The notes below the pieces were generated by a model. The model had not been told where the DNA came from and ran no database searches. It saw only the letters and a program-made list of their open reading frames with translations. A stretch of 64,000 bases of DNA from Ciona savignyi (taxonomy: Eukaryota > Chordata > Ascidiacea > Phlebobranchia > Cionidae), in NCBI GenBank assembly GCA_000149265.1, contig CH002510.1, positions 476,310 to 540,309 on the forward strand, written 5' to 3'. The translations under genes and the position numbers were made by a program. Below, piece after piece: positions 23,801-47,430 of the stretch. Within the stretch, counting starts at the first letter, position 1; every line of letters begins with the position of its first letter.

Positions 23801-26519
23801 CCGAGTTCATCAGTATTCGGTTATCATCCACCACATGAATTACCACAAACTCAACTCGGATTCCACAACTCAATATGGGTTGGAAGGAATATCATTGGTG
23901 GTAATGACTGTTTGTGTACAATACTATTGCTTTCCTGCAGTCGCTGCAGATAACACCGATCACACTTGTATCGTGCCATCATGCTAAATGGCTTTCCAAT
24001 TATTGTGATATAAATAAATAGTTTATATTAGTAGTACTAATATAAACAATTTATTTATATCCCAATGTACTAATTTAGTACATTAATTTTATATACTACC
24101 CATTTATTATGTTCTGTTATTTAAAACCATATTTTACAGTTATCTGGTGGAAATATTCCCTCCAATAATGACTTGTTGACCAAAATGCGGCCATTATTTA
24201 AACAACCGGACAGTCCATTTGATGTGGATAAAATGGTTTATGTTTTATTGGTAAGTGTTTATGGTCTATCTTAGGGGTGTAGCTTGCTTTTACACCTGAC
24301 ATGCCAAAACTATTTGACATTCTTTATTAATATATTGCGAAACCTAACGAAAGGCAAATTATTCCTGTAGCGGGCTTTCTGCCACACTATAATGGTGTCA
24401 CCTTACCAACCGGCATCTTGGATTCGGTATCGTCTTAGAAAAAATGCCTCACTTGTTCTGCGCTTAGATCATAAGTTGCGAAAAGAAAGAATTCTGCATA
24501 ATTTATCAAACAAAGAAATTTCTGAGGTGAGAAATTGCTCGGATAGTTTTAGTTAGCTAAATTAAGCTGAAACAAGTGCCATTTATAAGCATTACAAATT
24601 GTTCCGAACAGTAATTTAATAGTATATACTTGAATTTAAGTTCAGTTGATAACAATTTTTAAAAATTGTGAATAACTTGTTAAAGCCATTGTGTCAAATA
24701 TAAATAAAATAAATTTATATAAAACACATACAAATATTAAAATTAAACCACTTTTATGCATCTAATGAATCTTGGAATATCATTGTAACTGGACTGCAAA
24801 ATAAAAAAAAGACCAGGGCGCACCAAAACGTAAACTGTTTTGTTATGTCAGAAATAGCATCAATTCTATTTAAAAAAACTGGTCGTTAGCTAGTAGGTTG
24901 TCTCCTTGGGCAAGGCACTTTACGAACATTGCCTGAACCCAGCGGATTAATGGGTTCTACCAAAATGAAGAAACGTGTCTATCATATACAACACACTGCA
25001 ATAGCTCCGGTAACCCGACGATGGGCGCGAGGTGATCTGACGATTGTCCGTGTGTTAACCCCCTTGGTTTTCCCATTCACGTGGATAAAGATGAATATCC
25101 TATCCTATCCTATCCTAAAGACTATGGCCAGCTCAAAAGTTTATCAACAAATAAAAAAATCTTGCTTTAGGCAGCTATGATGAGAGGTATAGATGGTGCA
25201 CAGTTATCAAGGGAGGCTCAGATTTATTGGCTGCAAAACTGGCTCCAACTGACTCCAGGCTGTGATGGTAAGAGGCATGGAAATGATATCATGGTTACTC
25301 TAGAAATGAGCAAATTATTAGGAGCATTCAGTTACTCTTCATAGAAGTAACCCTGAATTTTCTAAATTTATATGTTGTATATAATATATATGATTATATA
25401 TCTGGTTTTAACATAAAAATTGATGTTTTAGATAAATTTTCGCTAAAATTAAAATGATAGTTTCTTGCCCTAATCGTATGATCTTCTATTGTAGCATATA
25501 AAAGTCGTAATGAGGCATAACTGATTTACTGGCGATATTGTGTGAAGATTTTTTGTTTAAAATTGGGATTCCATGTATGTTTGTTGAAATAGTTGTAATT
25601 CTTGATTATCATCTTCCTCAATACTTTACGGTAAAATTCAATATTCTTCTTTATGTGTACCTTTTTAAATTAATAATGTCAAAAATTAAATTTTTAATTT
25701 TTTTGTTCGAATTCATTCGAGTTTATCTTGAAATGATCTTTATCCGTGGAATATCGGTTGAGAATCACTTGTTTAAACTACCAGATAGTTTCAACCAGTT
25801 AGCAGATGGCGAACCTACAGTGTCAACCACGTGTTTACTTATCACTATTTTCTTTATTCAAGGCGGTCTAACCACACTATGCTAAAAAAAGCTTTTAGGA
25901 AAAAATACTGGTTTAATTTTTAACGTCCTAGGGGGATTCTCCAAAATTTGATTTTAATATCTAGACCATGTTGTCTAAAAAATAAGAAAATTTTAAGAAA
26001 GCCTTGATTATCACAAGCATGATTCAGGATCAAATCTTCATTTTTAGGGCATTTTCTTAGGTAATTTTTTTTCGTTCTTCTAAATGGTAAAACAGTGGCT
26101 AATATACTAACATTCCACCAAATGTCGAGGCGACATGCTATGCCAAGTGTTTGACAAAAAAAGGACAAAAACAATATGTGTCCTATTTGAAAAAATGTAA
26201 CAATATGTGTCCCATTTGGAAAAAAATAACCTACCCTTATCTTACCCAGATTCCAAATTGGCTATATGCCAATAGCAGTCCCTAAAAAATGTAAATTGCA
26301 GTAACATTCACAAGAAACTGTTTTTAGTTTTTCCACTCTCTACAAAGCATTAAGTAATTGCATGGCATTGGTTTGTTATTATAAAGAACTGAAAAAGTAT
26401 CAAAATTTATATAAGTTGTTGCTTTCACAGATGGAGACGTTTGGTTTATTCTGCACGCGATGGTACTTCTTTCGTACAATTACAGCGAACTAAAATATCA
26501 ACGTCGTGTCTTCGGCTGA
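20897..26519 (+). CDS. LETMD1: LETMD1-like mitochondrial inner-membrane protein, interrupted by assembly gap
   Basis: Exons: 20897 to about 21236 (end uncertain), [probable exon in or near the gap], 23301-23383, 23717-23900, 24140-24250, 24371-24526, 25171-25267, 26431-26519. The last six join in perfect phase to a TGA stop. The first residues after the chosen ATG lack acidic residues and carry spaced arginines (MILRTVAPGLRILIRG), as in a mitochondrial presequence. The C-terminal part matches LETMD1 in order: a hydrophobic segment ending FFPVYFFPRHVLPQTFW, then a helical LETM1-type domain with SWIRYRLRK and WLQNWLQL, ending LHAMVLLSYNY (human LLHNVVLLSTNY, from memory). LETMD1 supports mitochondrial structure and respiration. 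The counterpart of the vertebrate segment between the N-terminal helices and the membrane segment is not visible and is probably in the gap. Confidence 0.8.
21271..21551 (+). repeat. tRNA-derived SINE, TATCC tail
   Basis: Full-length family copy in forward orientation. The head GGTGGTTTAGTGCGTCGCC contains an A-box-like stretch, ATGCAGATTCGAAACTAG a B-box-like stretch, and the tail ends TATCCTATCC. It lies in the first LETMD1 intron. The open frame of the first exon runs into it, which is why the exon end cannot be read from the frame alone. Confidence 0.8.
21576..21826 (+). repeat. tRNA-derived SINE, tail missing
   Basis: A second forward copy 25 bp after the previous one. It has the best preserved head in the window (GGCCCGTCGGTCTAGCGGTTAAGTGCGT at 21576 onward), but stops after GTGTGTTAACCCC without the TATCC tail. 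Confidence 0.8.
21992..22718. other. Assembly gap (727 N)
   Basis: All bases are N. By gene order it falls in a LETMD1 intron/exon region and may hide one exon of about 40-60 codons. The long open frames reported across it are artefacts of unknown bases. Confidence 0.99.
24879..25117 (+). repeat. tRNA-derived SINE, 5'-truncated
   Basis: It begins inside the family sequence at ACTGGTCGTTAGC and runs through the TATCCTATCCTATCCTATCC tail. The pol III head is missing, the usual form of incomplete reverse transcription or decay. It lies in the LETMD1 intron between 24527 and 25170. Confidence 0.8.
25812..26226 (-). mobile_element. Decayed, shortened copy of the ~335-bp-repeat element
   Basis: The plus strand shows the family in reverse: GTGTCAACCACGTG near the left end, TCTAGACCATGTTGTCTAA in the middle, and GACAAAAACAATATGTGTCC twice near the right end. 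Divergence is much higher than in the copies at 17279 or 57812, and the GGGGAATTCCCC palindrome is broken. It lies in the last LETMD1 intron. Confidence 0.65.
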
Positions 26520-29270
26520 GTCTTAAAATCATCAACTGCAAAACTTTCATGGATTACTGCAATATTTCTTCTTTCGCAAACTTCCCTCAAAGTATAATCG
26601 GCATATGTAGAATATTTTAACTTGGAAAGCGTTCTACCATCGTTTTCTTGATCCAGAATTCAGTAACCACAAAACATTAATTGGTTTTCCATTCTTACAT
26701 ATAACAACATTCATAACTATTAGACAAACCTTATTATTCAAGTAACCAAAATTTCTTATATAACCTTAAGAATTTTCGCTTTTATTCAAGAATGTTATAA
26801 TATGCGCAGTTTCAATAAAATTAAATTGACTTGTTTAAAATACATGTCCGAATTCTTATCACTCTTGTCGCATACGCAACTTCTGTACCGGGTGTTACGT
26901 GGGTTGTTAAAGGTAATGATTAATCGCACTTGCTATTTTGTAATCAAAATACTTAAACAACTTTCCGGATACAGTCGATTCAAATATTAATTAGTACCCT
27001 ATGTAATTGTTTGATTGTTATGATAGTTTATTAACGCGACCGATACACGTTTCGATTATATATATAAAAAAAATCATTACAGAAAACAACAGCTGTTTAG
27101 CAAAAAGAAGTAGTTGCCATGCTGTGTTTGTTTTTTCTATTCAATCCTATTTGGTAATATTGATTTTTGAGGACTTTTAATAAGTATATGACCATGGAAC
27201 TGGTACATTTTACCAGTTTTAGCACCGCATCAAGCAATTAGTGCATCTTGTCTGAAGCCAATGGATTTATGGCGTAATGGTCGAAATAAAACTCTTTTAA
27301 ATCAAACGTGCTTTCGGCTACTCGGTAAACACCACTGATTTAATGCATAAGCCTACTAAATATGATTTAATACCCTATATTAAACAAATAAGTTTTCTTT
27401 ACTGATTTTTTACGTTCATCTATATACAGCTGTAATAATAATACTGTATATTGTGCAACTCGCGATAACAATGGTATCATTATGACAAATAGGGCAGTTG
27501 ATAATATAACTCCCAATTGTAAAAGATCAACGTAGTGATGTCACTGTGACAAGAAAGTTATATAATTATATATATATTCTGATTTATATTTAGTTCTTAT
27601 AACAAACAAATTTTCAAATGGGTTAATGCAACGTTCGATGGCGTTCTTTCCAATTAACGAAATTGTGAGTAATTTTTTTGTTTATTTTAGTAAGATAGCT
27701 TAAATGTTGGTATTAATATTGTAGAGAAAACAAAAAGTATCCACTAAAAAAAGAACATAATCGACTAGTTAGAAAAACAGTAGTTTTCGCTGCCTTTCGA
27801 TTGAACGGAGACGCACCAACACACCAACCCATTCAGCCATACACACCGCTATTGCATGTTTTGCTTTGTGCTAACTGTACGGTCCACCTAGGAGTCGATT
27901 CCTTAGGATTATGCACTTAACACTTCTGTTGCCGCCACAAAAATGCTATATTTTGGTAAGCCGCTTTGCCCACCGTTATAACGATCCTACTACTGATGTA
28001 ATAAATAAAAGTTGGACCCCATAATAAGATCTCGTATGCATGGTAATATTAACCACCAAGTTATAACTAAAAAAATAAAAAATACATCGCTTTGTAAAAT
28101 TGGCGAGGTTTGAACTTGGAATGTGAAAGTTAATACCACAACCCGTTTTGTTATTCACCAGGGAAGTGATAGCCTACAGTAAGGTTTCGTCCGCGTGGGA
28201 TTTTTATTTACGATTCATTGTAATTTTTTGTAAGAAATGTCAGGCGTGGATATAAAGTTAGCAAAGCGCCTGTTTTTTAAGTTTAATAAAACAAAACAAA
28301 CAGAGTTGATGTATTATCAATTTGATAAATAAATTAAAAGCATAGTAAGTACAGTGTTGCGTCTAACAAATTTCAATTTGCTTTAAATAGGCTATTTAGG
28401 CAACATTTTTATTTATTTTAAAAAACCTGATAAAAAAATTCATTATAAAAAAAAAACGTTTTTTTGTTGTACTGAAGTTTATTTCGACAAATTGCAAATA
28501 AAGTTGCTTATTTCCGAGTTAGAATACCCGCTGAAATATAATATGGCATATATATAGCCTCACCATTAGCCGCGGTTTTTGGGACTTGTTTTCTTGTGAA
28601 ACAAATTGACTGCTTACAGCGGGGTACAACTCTGTTAATGTTTGATTTTCTCGCAAGCCTGGAATGCATTGTGTGTTCATTCGTTACCTGCGATCATTTT
28701 TATTGCAGTGGCGCATTGAGGAGTAAGTTTGACTGAATAATCAAGGACACTTTCAAAGCACAAGGTATAGCGCTAAATAAATTTCTAATAGTTTGATTTA
28801 TTTATTTACCTTTATTTTTTGAACATATTGTCTTTATTATTGTTGTTTTGTTTCGTAATTTCCCATTGTTTGATAAATATTATATATTTGAATATTTCTT
28901 TTGTATTAATAGAGTAAAAGGGTTTTGCTGGTATGCTTAAGTAAACCGTGGCAATTTGATATAGTTAAAAATACCGCTTTCCTATGATATTTACGGTAAA
29001 TGTATTAAAACCAAACAAATGGTGCAAATTTACACAATAACGATATTGATTATTTAGGGTTTTAAAAGAGAAAAAATTATGATAAAACCATGCTGTTGTG
29101 TATAGATTTAATCATTCCATGTGAGAATTTTAACCTAGTCTATTTTATGTTTAGACAATACTTATTTATATTTTGTTCAATTATAGGAATAAATTGGTAA
29201 ATTTACAGACAATTTTTCGTCTAGCTTATTTGTATTTTTAAAGTAACATATTGCTTATTCCCCACATAGA
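26520..29270. other. LETMD1 3' UTR and intergenic region
   Basis: A polyadenylation hexamer AATAAA stands at 26814-26819, about 300 bp after the LETMD1 stop. The remainder is AT-rich with no coding signal I trust. A short fragment of a SINE head in reverse (TTTCGATTGAACGGAGACGCACC) lies near 27795-27820. Confidence 0.5.
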
Positions 29271-39728
<10,458 letters not shown>

Positions 39729-42700
39729 ATAAAAATATTGTATAAAAATGTAACTGGTAGTCACCCTAGTTCCGTGGTATAAAATTATTACAATATTCGA
39801 GTTATCGCTATTTTATTTTCTAATTTCTGGCATTGTTTTAATTTCCGAAGTCTTGTAAAATAAATGTATTATAAGTGTGCCTAGCTCGAGTGGTTCTTAC
39901 GAAAGGCACAGATTTAGTTTGTGCTAAAAAGTCTGAAGAACTAGGACGAAACCTATTTACTAACAACTACAAGCAAGATACCGCAAAAACAAATTAAAAG
40001 CATTAGCCGGTCAATCAAACATCGAACAATGTACATGTACATTGTACACTTCAATAAAGGTTTTTGCGAATTAAATTAATTGAATAATTTAATACGGTAG
40101 TAGATTCTAGATAATTGCTACCAATTACATAGCATTAGTAAGTGCGATTGAATTTGGCATTCAGAGTACCGTTATTTAACCCGTCACGCTTCTCTGAATT
40201 GGTACATATAAGATAACTAACATTGACTAACGACAATCTTTAATTACATTTGCATTAGTTTGTATACGTTTGTCAGTTACGGCGTTTGGACCAGTACACG
40301 CAAAGTTATATTCCATTTTGTTAACAGTCAATGGCCGGATTCAGCTGTACCTGACCGTATTATGTAAGTAAAACATTCGCATTCGGTCAAGACGTTGTGA
40401 GGTCTAAACCAGCCACTGGCTTAGTCAGTTCTGTCCTTGGGCAGGGAAGTTAGCGGGCATTGCGTGAACCCAGTTGATTAATGGGTTGGACCAAACTTAG
40501 AGCAACGTTAAAATAATTAGCAGCACCTCTCAATACTTCCGGTCAAATTCGACGTAAGTATGAGGTAAGCTGACCATTGCAATGTTATAGCTCACATGTG
40601 TTATGTCGTTTATCGGGGAAGAAAAACATAAATATCTTATCTTATAATATAATGTGTTCTTTCATTGGTTAAATATATAGCTTGTTGGACGAAAAGATTG
40701 TTTGAACAGTAGTTGTTTTAAGCCAATTACATGACACAGTACACTGATATAGGCCTACCAATGTCCGAAATTTAGGGTACTTGCTCAAGATAAATTGCCA
40801 AAGTCAGCTTAGCATCCATAGACATAACTATACCCATTTAATAAACGTTTGTCTAAATTTGGTTTATAAGTAAGTAAGCGGAACTCTATCAGGAGTTATA
40901 ATTATTTTTCTAAGTTTAAGTGCTAGCCTGAAGGTAGGCTATATTCTGTATACTTAACTTTGCTGCAGGTCAAGATTGCGGTATAAGTGCTCATTTTTTG
41001 TCATAAATATCAAAATATAGTTAGGCGAACACTAACGGGTAAAGCTGGATTAAGTAGATTTTTTCCACATTGAGCGAGGAAGAAGTAATTTTGACCACTA
41101 TTTTCGGCAGAGCGATAAACCGTATGCGGCTATAGGTGATCAATAGGCGCATCTATTCTAAGCTTCTCAACAGTGACAGGAAATCGTGCATGACTCTGGT
41201 ATTAGAAGTGTTTATGCTAGTTATGGATTTCTATTAGTCTGTGAACTTAATGGTTAATCTATGGGTTTGCATGTTTGAACAGACCGTTAAATTAGCCTAC
41301 ATGTCATATGACCAGCGTGCTTTAAATGACACCAGGAAGCTTGGTTGTATACGTATTTCTATAGTTGTTTTAGCGTTCAAAAAATATACAGAAGGTTAAT
41401 GTCGTATTTGTTTGCACTGAGTTTATATCCGTTTTTAGTAAAGCAGTTTAAGTATTATTTATTTATTGTTCGCCATTTTATTTACGCAAACCTCAGGTAA
41501 GTATTACAAAATCAGCAAAGTTTGTTCTGTTTAAAACCCAGTATGGCAAATCTAATATCAGTAAACTGTTTGAATTTTAGTTCGATTTGTAAACCTATAT
41601 AGTAGCATTGGTCGAACGTATATCATATTCAAAAATTTCATAAATTTTGGGAAATCCATGCAATTATAGACGATGGTTGCATATTGTTCGTTGTAAATTA
41701 AATCGTGCATTACATTTATAATGTAAATTTGCGTGATTCACTCTTATATAAATAAATTAAACGTCCGGCGCACTAGCTCAAATACTTTTGTTTTTAAACT
41801 GGTGCACGCGCTGCGCTCACGATAATAAAATATAATTCTACCTGACAGCGTGCTGGCTTGTCTGTAGACCCCACCAAAGGTGTGACGAAATTTATGGTTA
41901 TTTAGCTTCTTTATTTAATTTTTGTACATTTGCATTGATTATTTATCATCTAATTATTCTGGATCAAGTTATTAAATAATGTTAAGTGATTCTCTATTTG
42001 TGATTTTTAAGTTGATGTCCACAGACAGTCCTTGTGTTACTTTATTTGTCACGTCTGTGTCTGCATTGGTATTGTAATGTAATGTTTGGCTAATGACAAT
42101 TTGGCAGCTTAGGCATACCAGAAATCGATATTGCCTTGTTTTGTACGGGTATGTGTTTAAATACTTCCACGATACACTTGTAATAGGCTGATTCACCTTA
42201 TTTAAGAACATAACTAATTCTCTGCAAAAATTTGGGCAATTCCAGTTATACCCTCCTGTTAACATAGCTACATAGACCATATCGACATAGAACGAATATA
42301 TTAATATTTAATGAAAGTTCTTTTGTGGCTATGCTCAGTTGACCGGTCAGTAAGTATATAATAAATTGACCCAGTGAGCATACCACAGATATAGTAAATA
42401 AAGTCTTAAACACGGAAAAGGATAATGTAAGAGGTCGCAACAACAAAAAACAGATCACTGGGCACCTGCCAGGTCTCAGGGTGCATTGACGCAACAACAA
42501 AAACAAACGTTGCTATACCTAAGCTGCCGTAGCCGAACTAGGGCGCTTATCTGTCAGTCATGCGGCCCGGTCTCCGGAAATCGTCAGAAGTTGTTTCGCT
42601 TTTGTTTTGTGTTCGGATAGTTATCAGTACCTTGAGTAATAACGCAGCTACATGAAACTGAGTTGTACATGATTTGGGTGTATAGTGTATTATACTAAAT

Positions 42701-43878
42701 CTACATACACCTTATTAAATTTATAAATTGCAAGATTTGTAGACTAAAATTAACCATGTCTATATTACCACGTTGTCATTTGATTACGGCATTGTATTAG
42801 GCTTAAATAGCTAGAAACGTCACTAAGTATACTCGAAGCACGTAAGAGGTACATTCAAGTGCTTTACTCGGTAAATTAGCCCAAAATATCCAGCATTTTT
42901 TTGTTTACTCAGACTGTTCGATCGTGCCGTTTAGAACAGGTTCGGTGTATTAACAAACCTAACCACATAGAAGGCTTTGTGGTGTTGAAAGCAACTGTTG
43001 GCACGTTATAAATTCTTTGGTGCCTAGTTGTTCGTAGCCGATAAGCAAACGTTGACAGCAGACAACAGCCCACCAGGGAAATAGTGCGTTCCTTTTTGTC
43101 GCTTTTTATGGTTGTCTTCGTGAGCATTAAAGTACATTCCGTAGCTGCCTGCGGCTTTATAGCCCAACTGCGATGTAGTGTGAATTTTAAAAAATCAGCC
43201 GCAACTAAATTATATAAATAGCTTTAAAGTCGGTAAATATGTATTAATTCTTGTATAATAAAGAAGGTTATATCTACAACTCTCACCAATGCAAAAATAC
43301 AAAAATGATCTTTAAAAAAGACTTTGGTATATCTCTGCACTGATAATGGTTGTAAATATAACTGGATTTGTCCTAATGCTGGTTGTACAGAGAAAGTCAG
43401 TTTTATAATTCGTGTAACTAGTAACTCCGCATACTATGCGCTAATTGTGTAAGTTTATAGAAATGTTTAAATACTTGGTTCCAAAATGTTAATATTCTCT
43501 GAGGCTATGGTAACCCTGATCGGCTGGTTCTCGAAATAGCTTGCATGAGGATAGCTTGAACTTATTGAAACTGCCATTTGTTATCTATTAGAGGTTATGG
43601 CACAAGAATATTATTTTATGTGTGTTATATTATCATGTATAAAGCGCGGGTCGTCGAGGTGACTCATTGTTCATCTATTCAGGCGAACCTATTATTTTAC
43701 TTCGTGTTATTCAGCATATGCGTAAATATAACATAATCGACTATAGTGATGACGCTAATCAGACGTCTATATCGTCAATGTAATATTTTGTAAAATTGTA
43801 AACCATTTCTTTTTATACTTGAATATTCTTACAGGTGCAAGAGAGCTAAACAGATTTAATTGGTATTTTTAGGGAAAC
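39729..43878. other. DPP4-like 3' end and intergenic region
   Basis: AATAAA hexamers overlap the DPP4-like stop (39728-39733) and recur at 39859-39864, so transcription likely ends soon after. A decayed SINE lies at about 40395-40650. A GC-richer block at about 42530-42600 (GTAGCCGAACTAGGGCGC..GCGGCCCGG) resembles the start of a tRNA gene but has no B box I can confirm. The minus frames at 41972-42506 lack family signals or splice support. Otherwise nothing. Confidence 0.45.
40395..40650 (+). repeat. Decayed tRNA-derived SINE
   Basis: TGTCCTTGGGCAGGGAAGTTAGCGGGCATTGCGTGAACCCAGTTGATTAATGGG and a TATCTTATCTTAT tail follow the SINE family with about a fifth of bases changed. The head is barely recognisable. 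Confidence 0.6.
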
Positions 43879-46014
43879 ATGGCTGAAATCTCGCCCAGAA
43901 CCCAAATATACTCAACAGGTAGGATACGTTATATTCTATGAAACGACCTGATATGCATATGCGCATAGTCAACTTTGTGTTTTATCAGAACAGTCTTCGC
44001 TGAATAGTAATCACAAGCAGTCAATTCTCAATGCGAACCCTCCGGCCAGCAAACTCGGTGAAGCAGGTATGCCGTCGAGATATATTTTAGACTAAGATAT
44101 TTAATTTTGTATAACTAGGATCGTCTGTTTTCTACAACAAAGGAACATAAATTTTATTTTACTTTGGCTTGTTGCGGCACCCATAATTTTATAAAATACA
44201 AACAACGGTGATTACACTTAAGAATAATAAAAACCACAAATCCAAGGTAGCTCTTGCTAAACTAGAACTTATACGATAATCGTACCAAATATAATTAGCT
44301 ATAACGACTTAGCACATTAGATGTGTTAGCCACTACTAAAATCCATTTTAGCTGTACCGTATATGTATATATACTTCTGCATGCAGAAACAAATTAGTGA
44401 TATATGATATTCGTTGTTAGTGATATATGATATTTCGTTGTTAGTGATATATGATAAACTAACCTTATCGGTCAATTGTATTATACATGGTGAAATACGT
44501 TATTAAAAGCGCTCGTTAATCGGCAGTGCAAGGTGCAATATACTTAATGTATGTATGTACGTAACGTGTGGATACAGCCCCGTTGTAATCATCTATTCTC
44601 ATTGGAAAGGAAGGAAAATTCCTTGCAACACCCAACGCAGTTATCCTTGCCATAATCTTTGGATTTATCTTTGGTTTCGGTAATTACCCGACTCAAAACA
44701 GATATATTTTAATGGGCTTTCCACGGCTTCTATCCAGAATTTATCCTGGGTACAAAGATATTCTATCCTTGGCAGGTCACTTTTTGACTATAGGCGTGAA
44801 AAGAATATCTATTATAGAATTTTTGATATACGTATTTGGTATTATACATTTGAGGAATTGATTTTAACGGAAAACGACAAAAAATACGACATATTCATTA
44901 CACCTGGCAATATTGTATTATAATTGATGGTTTACTTTATTTATACGGGGTTTTCGGCGTAATTGGGATATTTAAATTTATGTTTATTTCACTGTTATTT
45001 TATACGTTTTCCACTTTCTTTAAAAATTAAAGTGAAGAATTTGTTGCCCTTTATCTAGTTTGTTTTATTTATCTACACCTTTTTTTGCAATTTGAAGTGA
45101 ACAGTTCTTACCAGTCCCGAAATAATGGTTGTCCAATCGGGGCTTAAAATTCGCAAAACTGCCGTCGTGATCATGGCAATAAACATGAAGTTGTATCTAT
45201 GTGGAATACCAAATTCACACAAATTTAAATTTCAGATAAAATGAAAGGTAATACAAAGATTTTTAAACGAAGAGATACCCCAATGGAATTAAATATACCA
45301 CATACGAAAGGTGAGCACTCCAATATTTTATATTTTGTAATGTATTTCACTACGACAATGGAAGAATATGTATCAGCGAAATGTACCTTTTGGGGTTTGC
45401 TTACTTGATTGTTGACGCATTAAATTACGAAACCATCCTACACCTACATAAATTTTTCAGTTAGAAATTACGGGACGCACATAAAAATTAAGTTGATATT
45501 TTACTAGTCCTTAAAATAATTTTTAAATAAAACCAAAACAGTATGGACAAGGATGTGTCCATGATTTGGTCACCATATATAGTGCTCAAATGTGGTGAAG
45601 ACATTTTAGAAGAAAATTTGACTTTGTGCGATTGCGAAAAATGTTGGTTTACTTCTTATATTATTTTAGAAGATATTTATTTCACATCTTTTCTTTTTAA
45701 CCATATTCATTTTAGTTTACAATTTTTTGCTTGCTTCAAACTAATCGAGTGGAAAAGGTCAGTTACGTTTGGCACAGTGCGTGGGAATCTGGAAGTCGCA
45801 CCAGTGTTTATTCTACATTTTCTTTTATATATATTACCACTAACGGTAGCAAGTTTAATGTTTCTTTTTTACCACAACCAAAATCTGTACATCGTTGTCA
45901 ACAACCAGCGTTGGTCTAATGTTACTTTTGATTTCAGTTCTCTCTAAAAAGGCACAAGTCCCTGAAACGTTTACTGAAGAAGAAGAGGAAGTCCAGGAAG
46001 ACAAATCAACCTGA
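43879..46014 (+). CDS. Small single-pass membrane protein, 5 exons, no family recognised
   Basis: Exons 43879-43918, 43989-44066, 44614-44679, 45236-45310 and 45938-46014 join at four GT/AG introns, every one in phase 1, to give 336 nt and 111 aa. The protein has a polar N-terminal half without signal peptide, one hydrophobic segment of about 17 residues (NAVILAIIFGFIFGFG, about residues 48-63), a basic stretch right after it (KMKGNTKIFKRR), and a very acidic end (EEEEEVQED). By the positive-inside rule the C-terminus should face the cytosol. Because all introns share one phase, exons 2, 3 and 4 could each be skipped without changing frame. Each acceptor was chosen by phase; exon 3's acceptor (GGAAAGGAAG) lacks a good pyrimidine tract and is the weakest. 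I know no homologue. Confidence 0.55.
44393..44456 (+). repeat. Short tandem repeat, ~24-bp unit
   Basis: The unit TTAGTGATATATGATATTCGTTG occurs two and a half times. It lies in intron 2 of the small membrane protein gene. Confidence 0.85.
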
Positions 46015-47234
46015 AATATATCATTCGTTCTTATTGAAATTTTTTCCTGTATTTTGCGCTCAAGTGAACAGTGTGTACAGGCAAAAGAAAACATTTATGA
46101 ACATTTTGCTAGTGCGTTGTGCTACTCGAAGAGCCTACCGCAATTTGTAATGTATAATCGACAAGCATATTGCATGGACTACTTCCTGGTTTATTGCCGC
46201 AACGACACAAAGTACAGACTATCATTTTGGCTGCAGTTTCTTTCCTAAATTTCAAGTGTGTTTTGTCTAGTGATCACACTGCCAGTTGTATCATTTAATT
46301 AATTACTCAACAGTATATTTTCTTGGTGTTATTTTCATATAGTATTATATAACAAAGCTACTACGACTGTTATTATTTCATTTTACAAATTATGATCAAC
46401 ACTTGTGTTTTTAAGAATAATGACGTTTTACCGTATAATTTGGAATGAGGTGCAGCTTACTACAATCAATACCAAAATCCTGAAAACACTGGTTCGCCAA
46501 AATGGAGAATATATACACTTTAAACCAATGAGACACTGGTCGGTTAGCTTAGTCGGCGAGTGGAGGTGTTCAACTAATTATCCTCCCCATCTCTCCAATG
46601 CAAACTGAATTACAAAAACATCTGCCACTCAAAGTCCTGACATAAAAAGTCTTACAGTTTTTCTCAATTTAAAATTAAAGCTTTGATCTACCAACTAAAC
46701 TTCATAACCCTCCAACAATTGTACTTAAAAATTTTGAGCCCAGACCCCTTCGTACATCGACAACTTTTTCCCAACAAAACAGCTTGCAGATGTACAATCA
46801 ACACCTTTATTTCAAAAAGCAGTGCTCCACTATTACAAACCTTAACAGCAAAACGGGAACACCGGCGCGCAGCCTAGCACATGCTTCCAACCAAACAAAC
46901 ATTGAGGAATCACCACCATTGATACTCAGCAAAACACTCATTTAAATACCATGTCTAAACTCCCGTGTTGACTTAAAAGGCACGGTAATTCTTGCCAGGC
47001 TAAACTTTTTCCTGGATTATTTAATTTTTTTTAAACCATTAAATGGCGGTTACTGAGAATCATTTTTTGGTAACCAGTATAAGTTATATCTTTAACAAGG
47101 GTAACAAAATCTGGGACGCTATATTTGCTATAACGTGTACAGTTTTTGTACAACCAATATGCTATATAGAGTGTAATATGTATAACAAAAATGCATTTAA
47201 GCAGTGAAAATCTTAAAGAAGCAGGTAAGACTAG

Positions 47235-47430
47235 CTATAAATCTGTAGTTATGAGACCAGTGCCTTCATACTGGTATGTGTTGGCTAGGATCTCTCGGTC
47301 TTGGTGATTTGCCGGCAAAAACTCGGGCTTTCGGTCGCTCAGTTGACCGTCCGGATCGCCCAACGCCGGTAGAGGTCGGCAGAGTTTATCAAAGTTCAGC
47401 TGATTGATGGGCTCCAACAGTTTGTCGGGT
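47235..47430 (-). CDS. Coding-like fragment, unknown
   Basis: An open frame of about 60 codons on minus, clearly richer in G+C than its surroundings, with a balanced composition (FDKLCRPLPALGDPDGQL, LPANHQDREILANTY). It has an in-frame stop just upstream, no convincing splice sites and no recognised family. It could be an exon relic, part of a transposon, or chance. Confidence 0.2.

Noticed and set aside
41972..42506. Two minus frames of 102 and 86 codons
   Set aside because: No conserved motif, no splice context, and they overlap each other in different frames.
45543..45947. 134-codon plus frame
   Set aside because: It lies in an intron of the small membrane protein gene, is AT-rich and Phe-rich, and runs over the true exon 5 in a different frame.
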